Positions 16,999-26,270 are shown, numbered from the stretch's first letter. The stretch: DNA of 64,000 nt from Methylocystis rosea SV97 (GCF_000372845.1 NZ_KB889963.1:1931923-1995922), one strand, 5' to 3'. Numbers and translations are program-made. The notes: a model not told the origin generated them from the sequence alone.

Positions 16999-17027
16999 AC
17001 CATCTGTCTGGATGGTATATGGATGGT
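16999..17027. promoter_or_regulatory. Candidate operator for the ribbon-helix-helix regulator
   Basis: GGATGGT occurs at 17010-17016 and 17021-17027, 11 bp apart (one helical turn), and its inverted form ACCATC at 16999-17004. Tandem short sites at helical spacing directly before the start are typical of RHH autoregulation. Confidence 0.4.
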
Positions 17028-17197
17028 GATTAGTTTGGGCGCAAGTGGCGCGCACGACCTTTATGCCATAGTCGACCTGACGACTGCGCCCGCGCGGTCG
17101 AGTTCTTCGCTACTCTTGACGCCGCCGCTTTAGGCGCCCTTATGTGCGCCTGCCCGCTCACACTGGCGGCCAAGATCAGGCTTTCTGGGAGATCCTA

Positions 17198-17749
17198 ATG
17201 ACGTTTGTGCTTGCGCGCCGCGCATGTGTCGTTGCGGCCCTGTCGCTGTTTTCCGCCGGGCTGCTCGCCGGTCCCGCCTTCGCGCACGGCCCGTCGCGCC
17301 AGAAGGTCGTCGAAAAGATCGAAATCGACGCCCCGGCCGCGAAGGTCTGGGAGATCGTCGGCAATTTCCAGGATTGGAACTGGCATCCCGCTATTGCAAA
17401 GACGGAAGGGACGGGCGGCAACGCCGTCGACGCGAAGCGCAAGCTGACCCTCAAGAACGGCGGCACAATCGACGAGACGCTGACGAAATATGACGCCGAC
17501 GGCAAGTCGCTGAGCTACAAGATCGACGCCGTCGACGTGAAAGTGCTGCCGGTCAATAACTACGCTGCGACGATCAGCGTGAAGGAAGACGGCGGCAAGA
17601 GCGTCGTCGAATGGAAGGGCGCGTTTTATCGCGGCTTCATGAACAATGATCCGCCGCCGGAACTTTCCGACGAGGCCGGGCTGAAGGCGGTGAGCGACAT
17701 TTACAAATCCGGTCTTGCCGCGTTGAAGGCCAAGGCGGAGAGCAAGTAA
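17198..17749 (+). CDS. Exported SRPBCC (MxaD-like) protein, copy 1
   Basis: 183 residues from ATG 17198, preceded by GGGAG; an in-frame start at 17144 would put 18 residues before the signal peptide. The signal peptide (about 1-29) is cleaved near AFAHG. The mature part is an SRPBCC/START-like domain: VVEKIEIDAPAAKVWEIVGNF, WHPAI, then VEWKGAFYRGFMNNDPPPEL and a last helix. MxaD-like proteins of methylotrophs have this layout and are thought to assist methanol dehydrogenase with its cytochrome. The next gene is a divergent tandem paralogue, and a YVTN protein follows. Confidence 0.8.
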   Translation: MTFVLARRACVVAALSLFSAGLLAGPAFAHGPSRQKVVEKIEIDAPAAKVWEIVGNFQDWNWHPAIAKTEGTGGNAVDAKRKLTLKNGGTIDETLTKYDADGKSLSYKIDAVDVKVLPVNNYAATISVKEDGGKSVVEWKGAFYRGFMNNDPPPELSDEAGLKAVSDIYKSGLAALKAKAESK

Positions 17750-17759
17750 GCGCCGCGCC

Positions 17760-18344
17760 ATGCGCCAAGCGTCGGTCATGATCGCGGTCACGCGCCGGCT
17801 CATCCTTGGCGCTGCGGCGGGGCTCGCGGTGTTTCTGCCGATCGCCGCAGTCGCGGCGCATGGCGCGTCGCCGCTGAAAGTCGTCGAGACGACGATCGTG
17901 GATGCGCGGCCGGACAACGTCTGGGCGGTCGTCTCTGACTTCGCTCACGCCGACTGGCTGCCGGGCGTCGCCCGTATAGAAGCATCGGGCGACGATGTTC
18001 CCGATCAGGCGCGGCGCAGGCTGATCATGGCCGACGGCGGCGTCATTGAGGAGCTGCTGACGAAGCGCGACGCCGAGCGGATGCTGCTTGGCGTGCATCG
18101 CGAAGGCGATGATGTGAAGCGGTTGCCGGCGACGAATTACACCGCGCTGATTACGTTGCGGCCGGCCGAAGGCGGCAAGACGCAAGTCGAATGGAAGGCG
18201 CGCTTCTACCGCGGCTATCCCAACAACGACCCGCCGCCGGAATTGAACGACGACGTCGCCATCGCCGCGGTCACCGCGATGCAGCGCGCCTATCTCGCCG
18301 CCTTGAAGGCGAAGGTGGAAGCGAGCGTTCCCTCTCCCCGCTAA
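17760..18344 (+). CDS. Exported SRPBCC (MxaD-like) protein, copy 2
   Basis: 194 residues, starting 10 bp after the stop of copy 1. Signal peptide about 1-33 (RRLILGAAAGLAVFLPIAAV, cleavage at VAAHG). The domain shares with copy 1 KVVETTIVDARPDNVWAVVSDF, a WLPGVARI stretch and the signature RFYRGYPNNDPPPEL. The two are therefore tandem paralogues, probably cotranscribed. The last residues (PSPR) and the TAA stop are supplied by a palindromic repeat beginning at 18330, so the original C-terminus was probably replaced or trimmed by repeat insertion. Confidence 0.8.
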   Translation: MRQASVMIAVTRRLILGAAAGLAVFLPIAAVAAHGASPLKVVETTIVDARPDNVWAVVSDFAHADWLPGVARIEASGDDVPDQARRRLIMADGGVIEELLTKRDAERMLLGVHREGDDVKRLPATNYTALITLRPAEGGKTQVEWKARFYRGYPNNDPPPELNDDVAIAAVTAMQRAYLAALKAKVEASVPSPR

Positions 18345-18468
18345 TAGCGGGGAGAGGGCTAGGGTGAGGGGCTTGGTGATTTTCCGAACCTATGGCGCAT
18401 GATCGGATGTATAGGACAAATGCCCCGGCCCCTCACCCTAACCCTCTCCCCGTAAACGGGGAGAGGGG
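18330..18468. repeat. Inverted pair of CCCTCTCCCCGC-type palindromic repeats
   Basis: Copy A (18330-18376) reads CCCTCTCCCCGC, TAATA, GCGGGGAGAGGG, then CTAGGGTGAGGGGC. Copy B (18428-18468) is the same element in reverse: GCCCCTCACCCTAA, CCCTCTCCCCGTAAACGGGGAGAGGG. They are about 50 bp apart and could base-pair with each other. A supplies the stop codon of the upstream gene and B codes part of the N-terminus of the downstream gene. Confidence 0.85.
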
Positions 18469-19408
18469 ATGGGCGCGTGCCTTACTCGCCGGTCTCTTTG
18501 TTGTTCTGGCTTCACCCGCCATGGCCGACGAGGCCTTCGTCACGGCGCAAGGCGCCGACGCGCTCTCGATCGTCGATCTTTCCAAAATGCAGACCGTCGC
18601 GACGCTGCCCATCGGCGGCAAACCGGCCGGAGTCGCGGTGTCGCGCGACGGCGCGCGCGCCTTCATCACTAGCCCCGAAGGCAAGTTTCTCACCGTCATC
18701 GACGCGGCGACCCGCACCATCGAGAAGCGCATTCCGGTCGCAGGCGGGCCGCTCGGCGTCGCCGTGAGCCCCGACGGCAAGCGCGTCTATATCGCCGACC
18801 TCTATGGCCGGCGCCTCGTCGAGATTGATCTGGCGAATGGCGCGCAGCGCAGCGTCGGCGTCGGCGCAATGGCGTCGGGCGTCGCCGTCACGCCGGACGG
18901 CAACACGATTGTCGTCGCCGACCGCGACGACAATGCGCTTTCCATTATTGACGCGGCGACGCTTTCACGCGTCGCGACCATACCGGTCGGCAAGCATCCC
19001 TTCGGCGTGACGATCGACGCCGCCGGCGCGCGCGCCTATTCGGCGAACGTGGAGTCGGATGACCTCAGCGTCATCGACCTCGCGCCTCGCAAAGTCGTCG
19101 CGACGCTCAAATGCGGCAGCCGGCCTTACACGGTGGCGCTCGCCAAGGGCCGTGTCTTCGTTGCCAATCAGCATGCCGACAGCGTCAGCGTCTTCGACGC
19201 CGAGACCTTGGCGCCGCTTCAAACTCTGAAGGTCGGCGAATATCCGGAAGGGCTTGCGGTCAGCGGCGACGGCGCGCGAGTCTATGTCGCCAATTGGTTC
19301 TCGAACGAACTCTGGGCGCTCGACGCGCAGACGCTGAAAGTTCTCGGGAAAGCCCAGACCGGCGACGGCCCGCGCGCTTTCGGCGCCTTTATTCGCGACG
19401 CCGATTGA
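18392..19408 (+). CDS. Exported YVTN-type beta-propeller protein
   Basis: Up to 338 residues from ATG 18392; ATG 18407 is equally possible, and no later in-frame start exists before the signal sequence. Residues about 12-25 (APHPNPLPVNGERG) are encoded by a palindromic repeat. The hydrophobic signal core ARALLAGLFVVLASPAMADE follows. Seven blade-like repeats of about 40 residues come next, with signatures such as GVAVSPDGKRVYIAD, GVAVTPDGNTIVVAD and GLAVSGDGARVYVAN. Such periplasmic propellers are often linked to PQQ-dependent alcohol oxidation. The position after two MxaD-like genes supports a shared role, but that is inference. Confidence 0.8.
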   Translation: MAHDRMYRTNAPAPHPNPLPVNGERGWARALLAGLFVVLASPAMADEAFVTAQGADALSIVDLSKMQTVATLPIGGKPAGVAVSRDGARAFITSPEGKFLTVIDAATRTIEKRIPVAGGPLGVAVSPDGKRVYIADLYGRRLVEIDLANGAQRSVGVGAMASGVAVTPDGNTIVVADRDDNALSIIDAATLSRVATIPVGKHPFGVTIDAAGARAYSANVESDDLSVIDLAPRKVVATLKCGSRPYTVALAKGRVFVANQHADSVSVFDAETLAPLQTLKVGEYPEGLAVSGDGARVYVANWFSNELWALDAQTLKVLGKAQTGDGPRAFGAFIRDAD

Positions 19409-19413
19409 CGGGC

Positions 19414-20622
19414 TTACGTTTGGATGTGCTCGGGCCGCACGCCGAGACCGATGAGCCGCGCCGGCAGTCTGCGCAGCAGCGGCACGGCGTTAAGGAGTCG
19501 CAGCGCCAGCAGTGCGTCCAAGGGTTTTTGCGCGGAGAGCACGCTGCGCACCACGCGATTCTGGATGGCGAGCTGAAGTGCCTGCGTCACGCGGGTCGGA
19601 AACTCCCGCCGGCGCTGCACGGCGCGCACGTCCTCATCGCTTAGCGCATCGTCGCGCAGCTTCGTGGAAAGGAGATTGGCGGCGGCGACGGCGTCCTGGA
19701 TCGCCAGGTTCACGCCGACGCCGCCGACGGGCGACATGGCGTGCGCGGCGTCGCCGATGCACAGAAATCCGGGGCGGCTCCACGTCTTGAGCCGATTGAC
19801 CTGAACGGTCAGTAGGCTCACGTCGGTCCAATCCTTAAGCGCGCTGACGCGATCGGCAAGGAAGGGCGTTAAGCCGGCGATGGAGTCGCGGAATGTCTCG
19901 ATGCCTTTCTCGCGCAATTTTTCGGCGTCGCCTTTTGGAATGACGCAGCCACACTGCCAATAGGCGCCGCGATCGATCATCGCGAGCATGCGACCCGGCG
20001 CGATTCGGCCGAAGCTTTCGTCGGGATCGCTCTCCTTGCGCGGCAGTTTGAACCACAGCACGTCCATCGGCGCGCCGAAGTCCTCGACGGGGAGCTTCGC
20101 GTCCTCTCGCATCCGTGAGCTCCGCCCGTCGGCGGCGATGACCAGCTTGGCCTTGATCTTCAGTTCTCCTTCCGGCCCATTCGCCGAAACGCCGCAGATG
20201 CGGTCGCCATCGAACAGGAGGTCGTCGCCAGCGGTCTGCATGAGAAGGCGGAAATTCGGCAGCGTGCGCGCATGCTCAGCAATGAAATCGAGAAAATCCC
20301 ACTGCGGCATGAAGGCGATGAAATTGCACGTGCCGGGGAGGCTCGAAAAGTCGGCGACTTTGTATTGACGCTCGCCGATCCAAGCCGAAAGCTCATAGGT
20401 CTTGTGGTGCGGAAGCCGCAGGAATTCATCGAGAAGGCCGAGTTCGTCCATGATGCGCAGCGTCGACGGGTGAATCGTGTCGCCGCGAAAGTCACGCAGA
20501 AAGTCGGCGTGTTTTTCGAGGACGATGACGTCAACGCCGGCGCGCGCGAGCAGAAATCCGGCCATGAGCCCGGCAGGGCCGCCGCCGACGACGCAGCATT
20601 GGGTCGAAAGTGTCGCGGACAT
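19414..20622 (-). CDS. FAD-dependent oxidoreductase (UbiH/PHBH type)
   Basis: 402 residues from ATG 20622 with GGAGG upstream. N-terminal FAD-binding VVGGGPAGLMAGFLLARAG (about 11-29), DG-type motif AADGRSSRMRED in the middle and the second FAD motif CIGDAAHAMSPVGGVGVNLAIQDA near residue 290 define a group A aromatic/ubiquinone-type flavin monooxygenase. The segment FRGDTIHPSTLRIMDELGL is typical of a widespread subgroup of unknown substrate. It converges with the propeller gene with a 5-bp gap and diverges from the NDUFA12 gene. Substrate cannot be told from sequence. Confidence 0.85.
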   Translation of the reverse strand: MSATLSTQCCVVGGGPAGLMAGFLLARAGVDVIVLEKHADFLRDFRGDTIHPSTLRIMDELGLLDEFLRLPHHKTYELSAWIGERQYKVADFSSLPGTCNFIAFMPQWDFLDFIAEHARTLPNFRLLMQTAGDDLLFDGDRICGVSANGPEGELKIKAKLVIAADGRSSRMREDAKLPVEDFGAPMDVLWFKLPRKESDPDESFGRIAPGRMLAMIDRGAYWQCGCVIPKGDAEKLREKGIETFRDSIAGLTPFLADRVSALKDWTDVSLLTVQVNRLKTWSRPGFLCIGDAAHAMSPVGGVGVNLAIQDAVAAANLLSTKLRDDALSDEDVRAVQRRREFPTRVTQALQLAIQNRVVRSVLSAQKPLDALLALRLLNAVPLLRRLPARLIGLGVRPEHIQT

Positions 20623-20747
20623 GCTGTCCTCCGTCTGGGGGCGTCGCAAGCGGAAGCGCGAGCGGCTTGATTGCGGGGTTGCGGCAAGGCTGGACATTGG
20701 CGCCATCAGACGCAATAAGGGGCCACAAAATCGAGGACGCCAAATAC

Positions 20748-21155
20748 ATGTCCTATATCGTTCGCTTCTTCACCTGGTGGAACCGCGCCACGCTCAGCAC
20801 CGGCCTGTGGACGCTGCTGTACGGCGAGCGCGTCGGCGAAGATGAATTCGGCAATGTTTATTACCGTCGGCGCGGCGGTAAGATCGATTCCGCGCTCGGC
20901 TTTGAACGGCGCTGGGTGATCTATAACGGCTATTGCGAGGGTTCGGCGACGCCGCCCGGATGGTATGGCTGGCTGCACCACACGGTGGATACGTCGCCGA
21001 CGGACGAGACCTATCGGCCGCGCGCCTGGGAGCTTCCGCATCAGGCCAATTTGACCGGAACGCCGCAGGCCTATCGGCCGCCGGGCTCTCAGCTTGCGCT
21101 GGGCGAGCGGCCGCCCGCCGGCGGCGACTACGCCCCCTGGCGGCCCGAAGGCTGA
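20748..21155 (+). CDS. NDUFA12-family NADH:ubiquinone oxidoreductase accessory subunit
   Basis: 135 residues from ATG 20748. Matches the small NDUFA12/B17.2 accessory subunit of respiratory complex I, found in mitochondria and alphaproteobacteria. Seen: FFTWWNRATLSTGLWTLLYG, VGEDEFGNVYYR, ERRWVIYNGYCEGSATPPGWYGWLHH and the Pro-rich end. It acts at the peripheral arm near the Q-module junction. The following DUF2155 gene, 86 bp on, is its usual neighbour in Hyphomicrobiales. Confidence 0.92.
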   Translation: MSYIVRFFTWWNRATLSTGLWTLLYGERVGEDEFGNVYYRRRGGKIDSALGFERRWVIYNGYCEGSATPPGWYGWLHHTVDTSPTDETYRPRAWELPHQANLTGTPQAYRPPGSQLALGERPPAGGDYAPWRPEG

Positions 21156-21241
21156 GCGGCGCTCTCCTTGGAAAGGCCTTTCTTGCCTGCTTTCGTCCCC
21201 GGCTTGTTTTTGAGGCGGGCGGAGAATCATGCGGTGATCGG

Positions 21242-22000
21242 ATGAAGTTGCCCTTATCCCTGACGCCAGCGGCTGTCGGCGCGTGGGCTTTTTTTGCGGT
21301 CGCAGCGTCAGCCGAGCCGATCCGGCATCCGACCGCGATCTTCGCCGGCCTCGACAAGACAACTGGCCGCATCATCAATTTTGACGTCGCGATCGACGAA
21401 ACCGTGCAGTTCGGCGCCCTTCAGGTGACGCCGCGCGTGTGCAACACGCGACCGCAGACCGAAACGCCGCAGACGACCAGCTTCGTCGAGGTGGACGAAC
21501 TCATCCTCAAGCCGGAACGCCGGGGCGACCCCAAGCCCGAATCGGTCAAGACCGACGCTAAACAAGAGGCGAAGCGCGTCTTCTCGGGCTGGATGTTCGC
21601 CGCAAGTCCCGGTCTCCACGGGGTCGAACATCCCGTCTATGACGTCTGGCTGGTCGACTGCAAAGGCGGCAAGGAGACGGTCGCGCCGCCCGCTGAGGCG
21701 GCCGCGCCGGCGGCTCAGCCTGCCGAGGCCGAGGCGACCACCGCTCTCGAAGGCGCCAGCGGCAAGAAGCGCCGCTCGAGGAGAGTTGAACCGACGGCGC
21801 CGCCGCCAATGGAAAATCAGCCGATCGGGCCCGTCGATCAGGCCGCTCCGGCGCCCGTCGAGCCTGAGGCGGCTCCTGCGCCAGCGGAAGATCCTGCCGC
21901 CTCGCCGACAGGCGGACGCAAGAAGAAGAAGCGGCGCGCCGAACAGCCCAGTCCCGCTGCGGCGCCGCCTCCAGCGAGCAGCCCGCTGTTTCCCTTCTAA
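21242..22000 (+). CDS. DUF2155 domain protein, exported
   Basis: 252 residues from ATG 21242; longer frames upstream overlap the NDUFA12 gene and are not credible. Signal peptide about 1-24 (cleavage at ASAEP). The DUF2155 domain covers about 30-145: [70 protein letters not shown]. Two conserved cysteines frame it. The C-terminal 100 residues are Pro/Ala-rich with two KKRRSRR/KKKKRR basic patches and are probably disordered, longer than in many homologues. Its 3' end overlaps aat by 4 bp, convergently. Function unknown. Confidence 0.85.
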   Translation: MKLPLSLTPAAVGAWAFFAVAASAEPIRHPTAIFAGLDKTTGRIINFDVAIDETVQFGALQVTPRVCNTRPQTETPQTTSFVEVDELILKPERRGDPKPESVKTDAKQEAKRVFSGWMFAASPGLHGVEHPVYDVWLVDCKGGKETVAPPAEAAAPAAQPAEAEATTALEGASGKKRRSRRVEPTAPPPMENQPIGPVDQAAPAPVEPEAAPAPAEDPAASPTGGRKKKKRRAEQPSPAAAPPPASSPLFPF

Positions 22001-22665
22001 TCCGCGAGCGCGGCCAGCGCCTGAGCGCCGCTCACGGGCGCGTTCTTGGGCCAGACGTTGAAGTTGGCCTTCTCTGGAAGCGCCTGCTCGAGCGCGCGAT
22101 GATATTCCTCGCGTGAAACCTCGATCGCGCCGAGCGAGGCGAGATGCGGCGTAATGAATTGCGTGTCGAGCAGCTGGAAGCCGCCCGCCCGTAATCGCCC
22201 CATCAGGTGGACAAGCGCGACCTTTGAGGCGTCGCGCTCCAGATGGAACATGCTCTCCCCGAAAAACGCGCTTCCGAGAGCGACGCCGTAGAGCCCCCCG
22301 ACGAGACGCCCATCGAGGCGGCATTCGACCGTATGTGCGAAGCCGATATCGAACAACTCGCGATAAAGCCTGTGAATTTCGGCGTTGATCCAGGTCCGCT
22401 CACGTCGAAACGCGGGAGCGGCGCAAGCTTCGATCACCGCGTCGAAATCGCGATCGACGACAACCTCGAAGCGATCGGACCGTACGGTCTTGGCCAGGGA
22501 GCGCGACACGATGAAGTCATCGAGCGGAAAGATCGCGCGCCGCTCCGGATCGACCCAGTAGAGCTGATCGTCGTCAGCGCTCTCGGCCATCGGGAAAAGC
22601 CCGATGGAATAGGCGCGGAGCAGAAGATGCGGGGTGATCGCATAGGGGGCGTTGAGGCGGGACAT
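21997..22665 (-). CDS. aat: Leucyl/phenylalanyl-tRNA-protein transferase
   Basis: Adds Leu or Phe to N-terminal Arg or Lys of proteins, marking them for ClpAP degradation by the N-degron pathway. 222 residues from ATG 22665. Family motifs: [65 protein letters not shown], and [20 protein letters not shown]. An upstream GTG would add 12 residues absent from homologues. It is the last gene of the minus-strand run from lptG, 68 bp downstream of mliC. Confidence 0.95.
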   Translation of the reverse strand: MSRLNAPYAITPHLLLRAYSIGLFPMAESADDDQLYWVDPERRAIFPLDDFIVSRSLAKTVRSDRFEVVVDRDFDAVIEACAAPAFRRERTWINAEIHRLYRELFDIGFAHTVECRLDGRLVGGLYGVALGSAFFGESMFHLERDASKVALVHLMGRLRAGGFQLLDTQFITPHLASLGAIEVSREEYHRALEQALPEKANFNVWPKNAPVSGAQALAALAD

Positions 22666-22733
22666 ATACTCAAGGATAGCGGCGCGAGAACGCCGCGCCA
22701 CCCTCGGCGGCGAGTTTCTTTAAAGAAATCGAA

Positions 22734-23054
22734 TTAATTATGCGTCGTGCAGTTGAGCTTCGCGCCCCGCCACTCCACCATCGCGTCGTCGCCCTTGTTC
22801 CAGAACTCGATATTCTTTGCGACGTAGCGCGCGCCGCTCGCGGCCATGGCCTGTTTGGCCATCACAGTCTCGCCTTTAAAGACAAGTTTGGCGCGATTGG
22901 CGTTCGCGCCAAGGAAAGTGACGCTCAGAGCCGCGTTGGGATCGCCCGAACAAGTGAAGACGAAGGGACCGCGCATGGTAGTTTTTGCGTGGGCGGATGA
23001 GAGCGGCGCAGCTGCCGCCAGAACCGTTGCGACGATGACCAAGGATCGGTTCAT
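22734..23054 (-). CDS. MliC-family lysozyme inhibitor, exported
   Basis: 106 residues. Signal peptide about 1-23 (cleavage at AHAKT) without a lipobox cysteine, so periplasmic and not a lipoprotein. The domain reads FVFTCSGDPNAALSVTFLG, then AKLVFKGETVMAKQAMAASGARYVAKNIEFWNKGDDAMVEWRG and ends in LNCTTHN; the two cysteines close the usual disulfide. MliC/PliC proteins block C-type lysozyme and have been linked to protection of the cell wall. It lies 18 bp after accC on the same strand. Confidence 0.85.
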   Translation of the reverse strand: MNRSLVIVATVLAAAAPLSSAHAKTTMRGPFVFTCSGDPNAALSVTFLGANANRAKLVFKGETVMAKQAMAASGARYVAKNIEFWNKGDDAMVEWRGAKLNCTTHN

Positions 23055-23072
23055 CTTCTTCCACCCTTCGCT

Positions 23073-24431
23073 CTAAAATCCGGGCTCGATGCCGCCCGTC
23101 GCCAGAAAATGCTCCAACCAATGAATGTCGTAAATTCCGTTTTGAACGTCGGCGTTGCGCACGAGCGTGCGGAACAGCGGAAGCGTCGTATCGATGCCGT
23201 CGACGATAAATTCATCGAGCGCGCGCCGCAGTCGCATCAGCGCTTCCGTTCGGTTGCGCCCGTGAACGATCAGTTTTCCGATGAGCGAGTCGTAGTTGGA
23301 GGGGATCGTATAGCCCTGATAGACCGCTGAATCGACGCGGACCCCGACGCCGCCGGGCGGATGGTAATAAGCGATGCGCCCCGGCGAGGGCCTGAAGCTC
23401 GTGGGGTGCTCGGCGTTTACGCGGCATTCGATGGCGTGGCCGTAGAACCACATGTCTTGCTGTCGCAGGGAGAGCGGCGAGCCTGCCGCGACCCGGATCT
23501 GTTCGCAGACGAGATCGACGCCGGTGATCGCCTCCGTCACGGGATGCTCGACCTGAATGCGCGTATTCATCTCGATAAAATAGAATTCGCCGTTTTCGTA
23601 GAGAAACTCGATTGTGCCGGCGCCGGCGTATTGCATGTCTCGCATGGCGCGCGAGCAGATCTCGCCGATCTCCGAACGCTGGGCGTCGTTGAGCGCGGGC
23701 GAGGGGCTCTCTTCCCAGATCTTCTGGTGTCGGCGCTGGAGCGAACAGTCGCGCTCGCCGAGGTGCACCGCCTGGCCCTTGCCGTCGCCGAAAATCTGAA
23801 ACTCGATATGACGCGGCTTTTCGAGAAATTTCTCGATGTAGACCGTATCGTCGCCGAACGCGGCCTTTGCTTCGGTGCGCGCGGTGGCGATTGCGATGGG
23901 AAGGTCATGCGCGTCGCGCGCGACCTTCATGCCGCGGCCGCCGCCGCCGGACGCCGCCTTCACCAGAACGGGAAAGCCGATCCTTTCGGCGACCTTCAGC
24001 GCTTCCTTTTCGCTCAGGATCGGCCCTTCGGAGCCAGGCACGCAAGGAATGCCAAGTTTCTTGGCCGTCGCCTTGGCTTCGATCTTGTCGCCCATCAGGC
24101 GGATGTGCTCGGATTTCGGGCCGATGAAGGTGATGTTGTGTTCTTCGAGAATCTCCGCGAAGCGCGCGTTCTCCGAAAGGAAACCGTAGCCCGGATGCAC
24201 GGCGTCCGCGCCGGTGATTTCGCAGGCGGAGAGCAGGGCAGGAATATTGAGATAGGAGTCGCGGGCGGGGGCAGGCCCTATGCAGACGGACTCGTCGGCG
24301 AGCTTGACGTGCATGGCGTCGGCGTCGGCGGTCGAATGCACGGCGACCGTTGCGACGCCTAATTCCTTGGCTGCGCGCAGGATGCGCAGCGCGATTTCGC
24401 CGCGGTTGGCGATAAGGATCTTGTCGAACAT
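23073..24431 (-). CDS. accC: Acetyl-CoA carboxylase, biotin carboxylase subunit
   Basis: ATP-dependent carboxylation of the biotin on AccB, the first half-reaction of malonyl-CoA synthesis. 452 residues, normal length. Visible: [22 protein letters not shown] at the start, [15 protein letters not shown], the glycine-rich ATP loop [14 protein letters not shown] (about 160-172), [20 protein letters not shown] and [11 protein letters not shown] near the end. It follows accB by 13 bp and is cotranscribed with it. Confidence 0.97.
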   Translation of the reverse strand: MFDKILIANRGEIALRILRAAKELGVATVAVHSTADADAMHVKLADESVCIGPAPARDSYLNIPALLSACEITGADAVHPGYGFLSENARFAEILEEHNITFIGPKSEHIRLMGDKIEAKATAKKLGIPCVPGSEGPILSEKEALKVAERIGFPVLVKAASGGGGRGMKVARDAHDLPIAIATARTEAKAAFGDDTVYIEKFLEKPRHIEFQIFGDGKGQAVHLGERDCSLQRRHQKIWEESPSPALNDAQRSEIGEICSRAMRDMQYAGAGTIEFLYENGEFYFIEMNTRIQVEHPVTEAITGVDLVCEQIRVAAGSPLSLRQQDMWFYGHAIECRVNAEHPTSFRPSPGRIAYYHPPGGVGVRVDSAVYQGYTIPSNYDSLIGKLIVHGRNRTEALMRLRRALDEFIVDGIDTTLPLFRTLVRNADVQNGIYDIHWLEHFLATGGIEPGF

Positions 24432-24444
24432 CTCTTACCGCCGC

Positions 24445-24966
24445 CTACTCGATCACGAGGAGAGGTTCGCCGTATTCCACTGGCTGGCCGTCCTCGACCA
24501 GTATGGCCGTCACAATGCCGGATTTGGTGGCGACGATGTCGTTGAAGGTCTTCATCGCCTCGATCAGCAAGAGCTTGTCGCCGAGCGAAACGCGCGCGCC
24601 GATCTCGACGAAGGGCTTTGCGTCGGGGTTCGGCCGAAGATAGGCGGTGCCGACCATGGGCGACTTCACAGCATCCAGGTATTCGGGGGGCTCCGTGACG
24701 GGAGCCGGGGATGTGACCGGCTTTGCCGTTGGCGGCGGCAGGGGTTGGACCGACGGCGCGACGACGCTCGCGATTGCTGCGGCAGGCGTGCGCGCCGCGC
24801 GGATACGCAAATCGCCCTTCTCCACCTCAAATTCGGTCAAATTGCAGTTTGCGACGAGCTCCGCAATCGTGCGCAGCAGATCCGCGTCGATGACGGGCGC
24901 GGGCGCGGAGACCGACGCCGGTTTGCGGGAGGAAGCGGTTCGAGGCGGTTGAGCTTTGCGCGCCAT
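24445..24966 (-). CDS. accB: Acetyl-CoA carboxylase, biotin carboxyl carrier protein
   Basis: Carries biotin between carboxylase and transferase in malonyl-CoA synthesis. 173 residues: N-terminal helix region ([24 protein letters not shown]), a long Pro/Ala-rich mobile linker (about 60-95), then the biotinyl domain with [22 protein letters not shown] and EAMKTFNDI. Lys139 is the biotin attachment site; the usual EAMKM or EAMKL is EAMKT here. A basic 20-residue N-terminal extension rich in Pro, Arg and Ser is unusual. Order aroQ-accB-accC is typical. Confidence 0.96.
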   Translation of the reverse strand: MARKAQPPRTASSRKPASVSAPAPVIDADLLRTIAELVANCNLTEFEVEKGDLRIRAARTPAAAIASVVAPSVQPLPPPTAKPVTSPAPVTEPPEYLDAVKSPMVGTAYLRPNPDAKPFVEIGARVSLGDKLLLIEAMKTFNDIVATKSGIVTAILVEDGQPVEYGEPLLVIE

Positions 24967-24973
24967 AAGTGTC

Positions 24974-25417
24974 TCAGCTCTTTCTCAGTTCGTTTTCAAA
25001 GACAGCGTCGAGGGCAAGAATGTATGAGAGCGGGCCGAAGCCCGCGATCACGCCGCGCGCCGCGGGCGAGATGTAGGAATGGCTCCGAAAGCTCTCGCGC
25101 GCGTGCACATTGGATAGATGCACTTCGATGACCACAGCTTCCGCGCCCTTGATCGCATCATAGAGCGCGATCGATGTGTGCGTCAGCGCGCCAGCGTTCA
25201 AAATGACAGGCGCCCCCGCGCTGCCGGCTTCATGGATCCAGTCGACGAGATCGCCTTCGTGGTTGGATTGCCGGAAAACCAGCGACACGCCGCGTTCGGC
25301 GCAACGCTTTTCCAGCGTCGCGCGGATATCGTCGAGCGACGCCGTTCCGTAGATCGCGGGCTCACGCCTGCCGAGAAGATTGAGATTGGGACCGTTAAGC
25401 ACATGGACGGCTGACAT
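24974..25417 (-). CDS. aroQ: 3-dehydroquinate dehydratase, type II
   Basis: Third step of the shikimate pathway, 3-dehydroquinate to 3-dehydroshikimate. 147 residues, normal for the dodecameric type II enzyme. Seen: [19 protein letters not shown] with catalytic Tyr23, [35 protein letters not shown], and [20 protein letters not shown] with the catalytic His. Seven base pairs separate it from accB, consistent with one operon. Confidence 0.97.
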   Translation of the reverse strand: MSAVHVLNGPNLNLLGRREPAIYGTASLDDIRATLEKRCAERGVSLVFRQSNHEGDLVDWIHEAGSAGAPVILNAGALTHTSIALYDAIKGAEAVVIEVHLSNVHARESFRSHSYISPAARGVIAGFGPLSYILALDAVFENELRKS

Positions 25418-25508
25418 AGCGCTTCCGAAAACGTTCCCAGAAAAATCTCAAGGCGGCAGGCTGTCTGTCTTAGCCTCGTTGTCGCCGCAAAGGAAGCCCG
25501 TCGCCGCG

Positions 25509-26270
25509 CTAGCAGACGGACTTGCCGCATTTGCGCATGTTTTCGATCTTGGCTTTCAGTTGCGCGTAGGGCACGCCGCCGACGATCGCCTCTTTGCCGA
25601 TCACCCAGGCGGGCGTTCCATCGAACCGCAGCTCATCGGCCAGCGTCGCGACTTCCTTCAGTGCGGCCTTTGTCTCTGCGCTCGACATGTCTTTCTCGAG
25701 ACGGGGCATATCGGCACCGACGTCCTTCGCCGCGGCCAGCGCCTGCTGCTTGCCGATGTGGCCGCGAGTCGTGAGCAGCTTGCGATGGAATTCCCAGAAC
25801 TTCTGGCTGTCGAGCTGCATGCGCGCGGCGGTCGCGACCTGCGCCGCCTCGACGGAGTCGGGGCCGAGAATGGGGAAGTCTTTGAGCACCACCCGCAACT
25901 TGGGGTCCGCCTCGATCAACTTGGCGACCGAAGCCATCGACTGCTTGCAGTAGCCGCAGTTGTAGTCGAAGAACTCGACGAGCGTGACGTCGCCGCTCGG
26001 ATTGCCCACGACGGCCTGGTTGGGCGAGTTCACGATTTTATCACCGTGCTGGCCGACGGCCTTTTCGCGCGTGGCGGCCTCGGCGACTTTCTCGCGCTTT
26101 CCCAGTTCGTCAATTGCTTCCCGGACCACTTCCGGGTTCGCAATGAGATAGTCGTGCACGACCTTCTCGATCTCAACCTTCTGCTTGCCTGAAAGCTCCT
26201 CGGCGAAGAGCGGCGTCGCCGCGCCTAGAGCGAGACATGCGCCGGCGGCGAGCGAGATAAAAAAGCTCAT
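25509..26270 (-). CDS. DsbA-family thiol-disulfide oxidoreductase, exported
   Basis: 253 residues from ATG 26270 with GGAGA upstream; the frame extends to 26372 but those residues precede the signal peptide. Signal sequence about 1-23. An N-terminal helical region (SGKQKVEIEKVVHDYLIANPEVVREAIDEL) like that of Com1/DsbA-type proteins leads to the thioredoxin fold: VTLVEFFDYNCGYCKQSM with CGYC at 105-108, then GTPAWVIGKEAIVGG containing the cis-Pro. Two further cysteines lie at the C-terminus (KCGKSVC). Probably oxidises or shuffles disulfides in the periplasm. Between lptD and aroQ on the same strand. Confidence 0.88.
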   Translation of the reverse strand: MSFFISLAAGACLALGAATPLFAEELSGKQKVEIEKVVHDYLIANPEVVREAIDELGKREKVAEAATREKAVGQHGDKIVNSPNQAVVGNPSGDVTLVEFFDYNCGYCKQSMASVAKLIEADPKLRVVLKDFPILGPDSVEAAQVATAARMQLDSQKFWEFHRKLLTTRGHIGKQQALAAAKDVGADMPRLEKDMSSAETKAALKEVATLADELRFDGTPAWVIGKEAIVGGVPYAQLKAKIENMRKCGKSVC

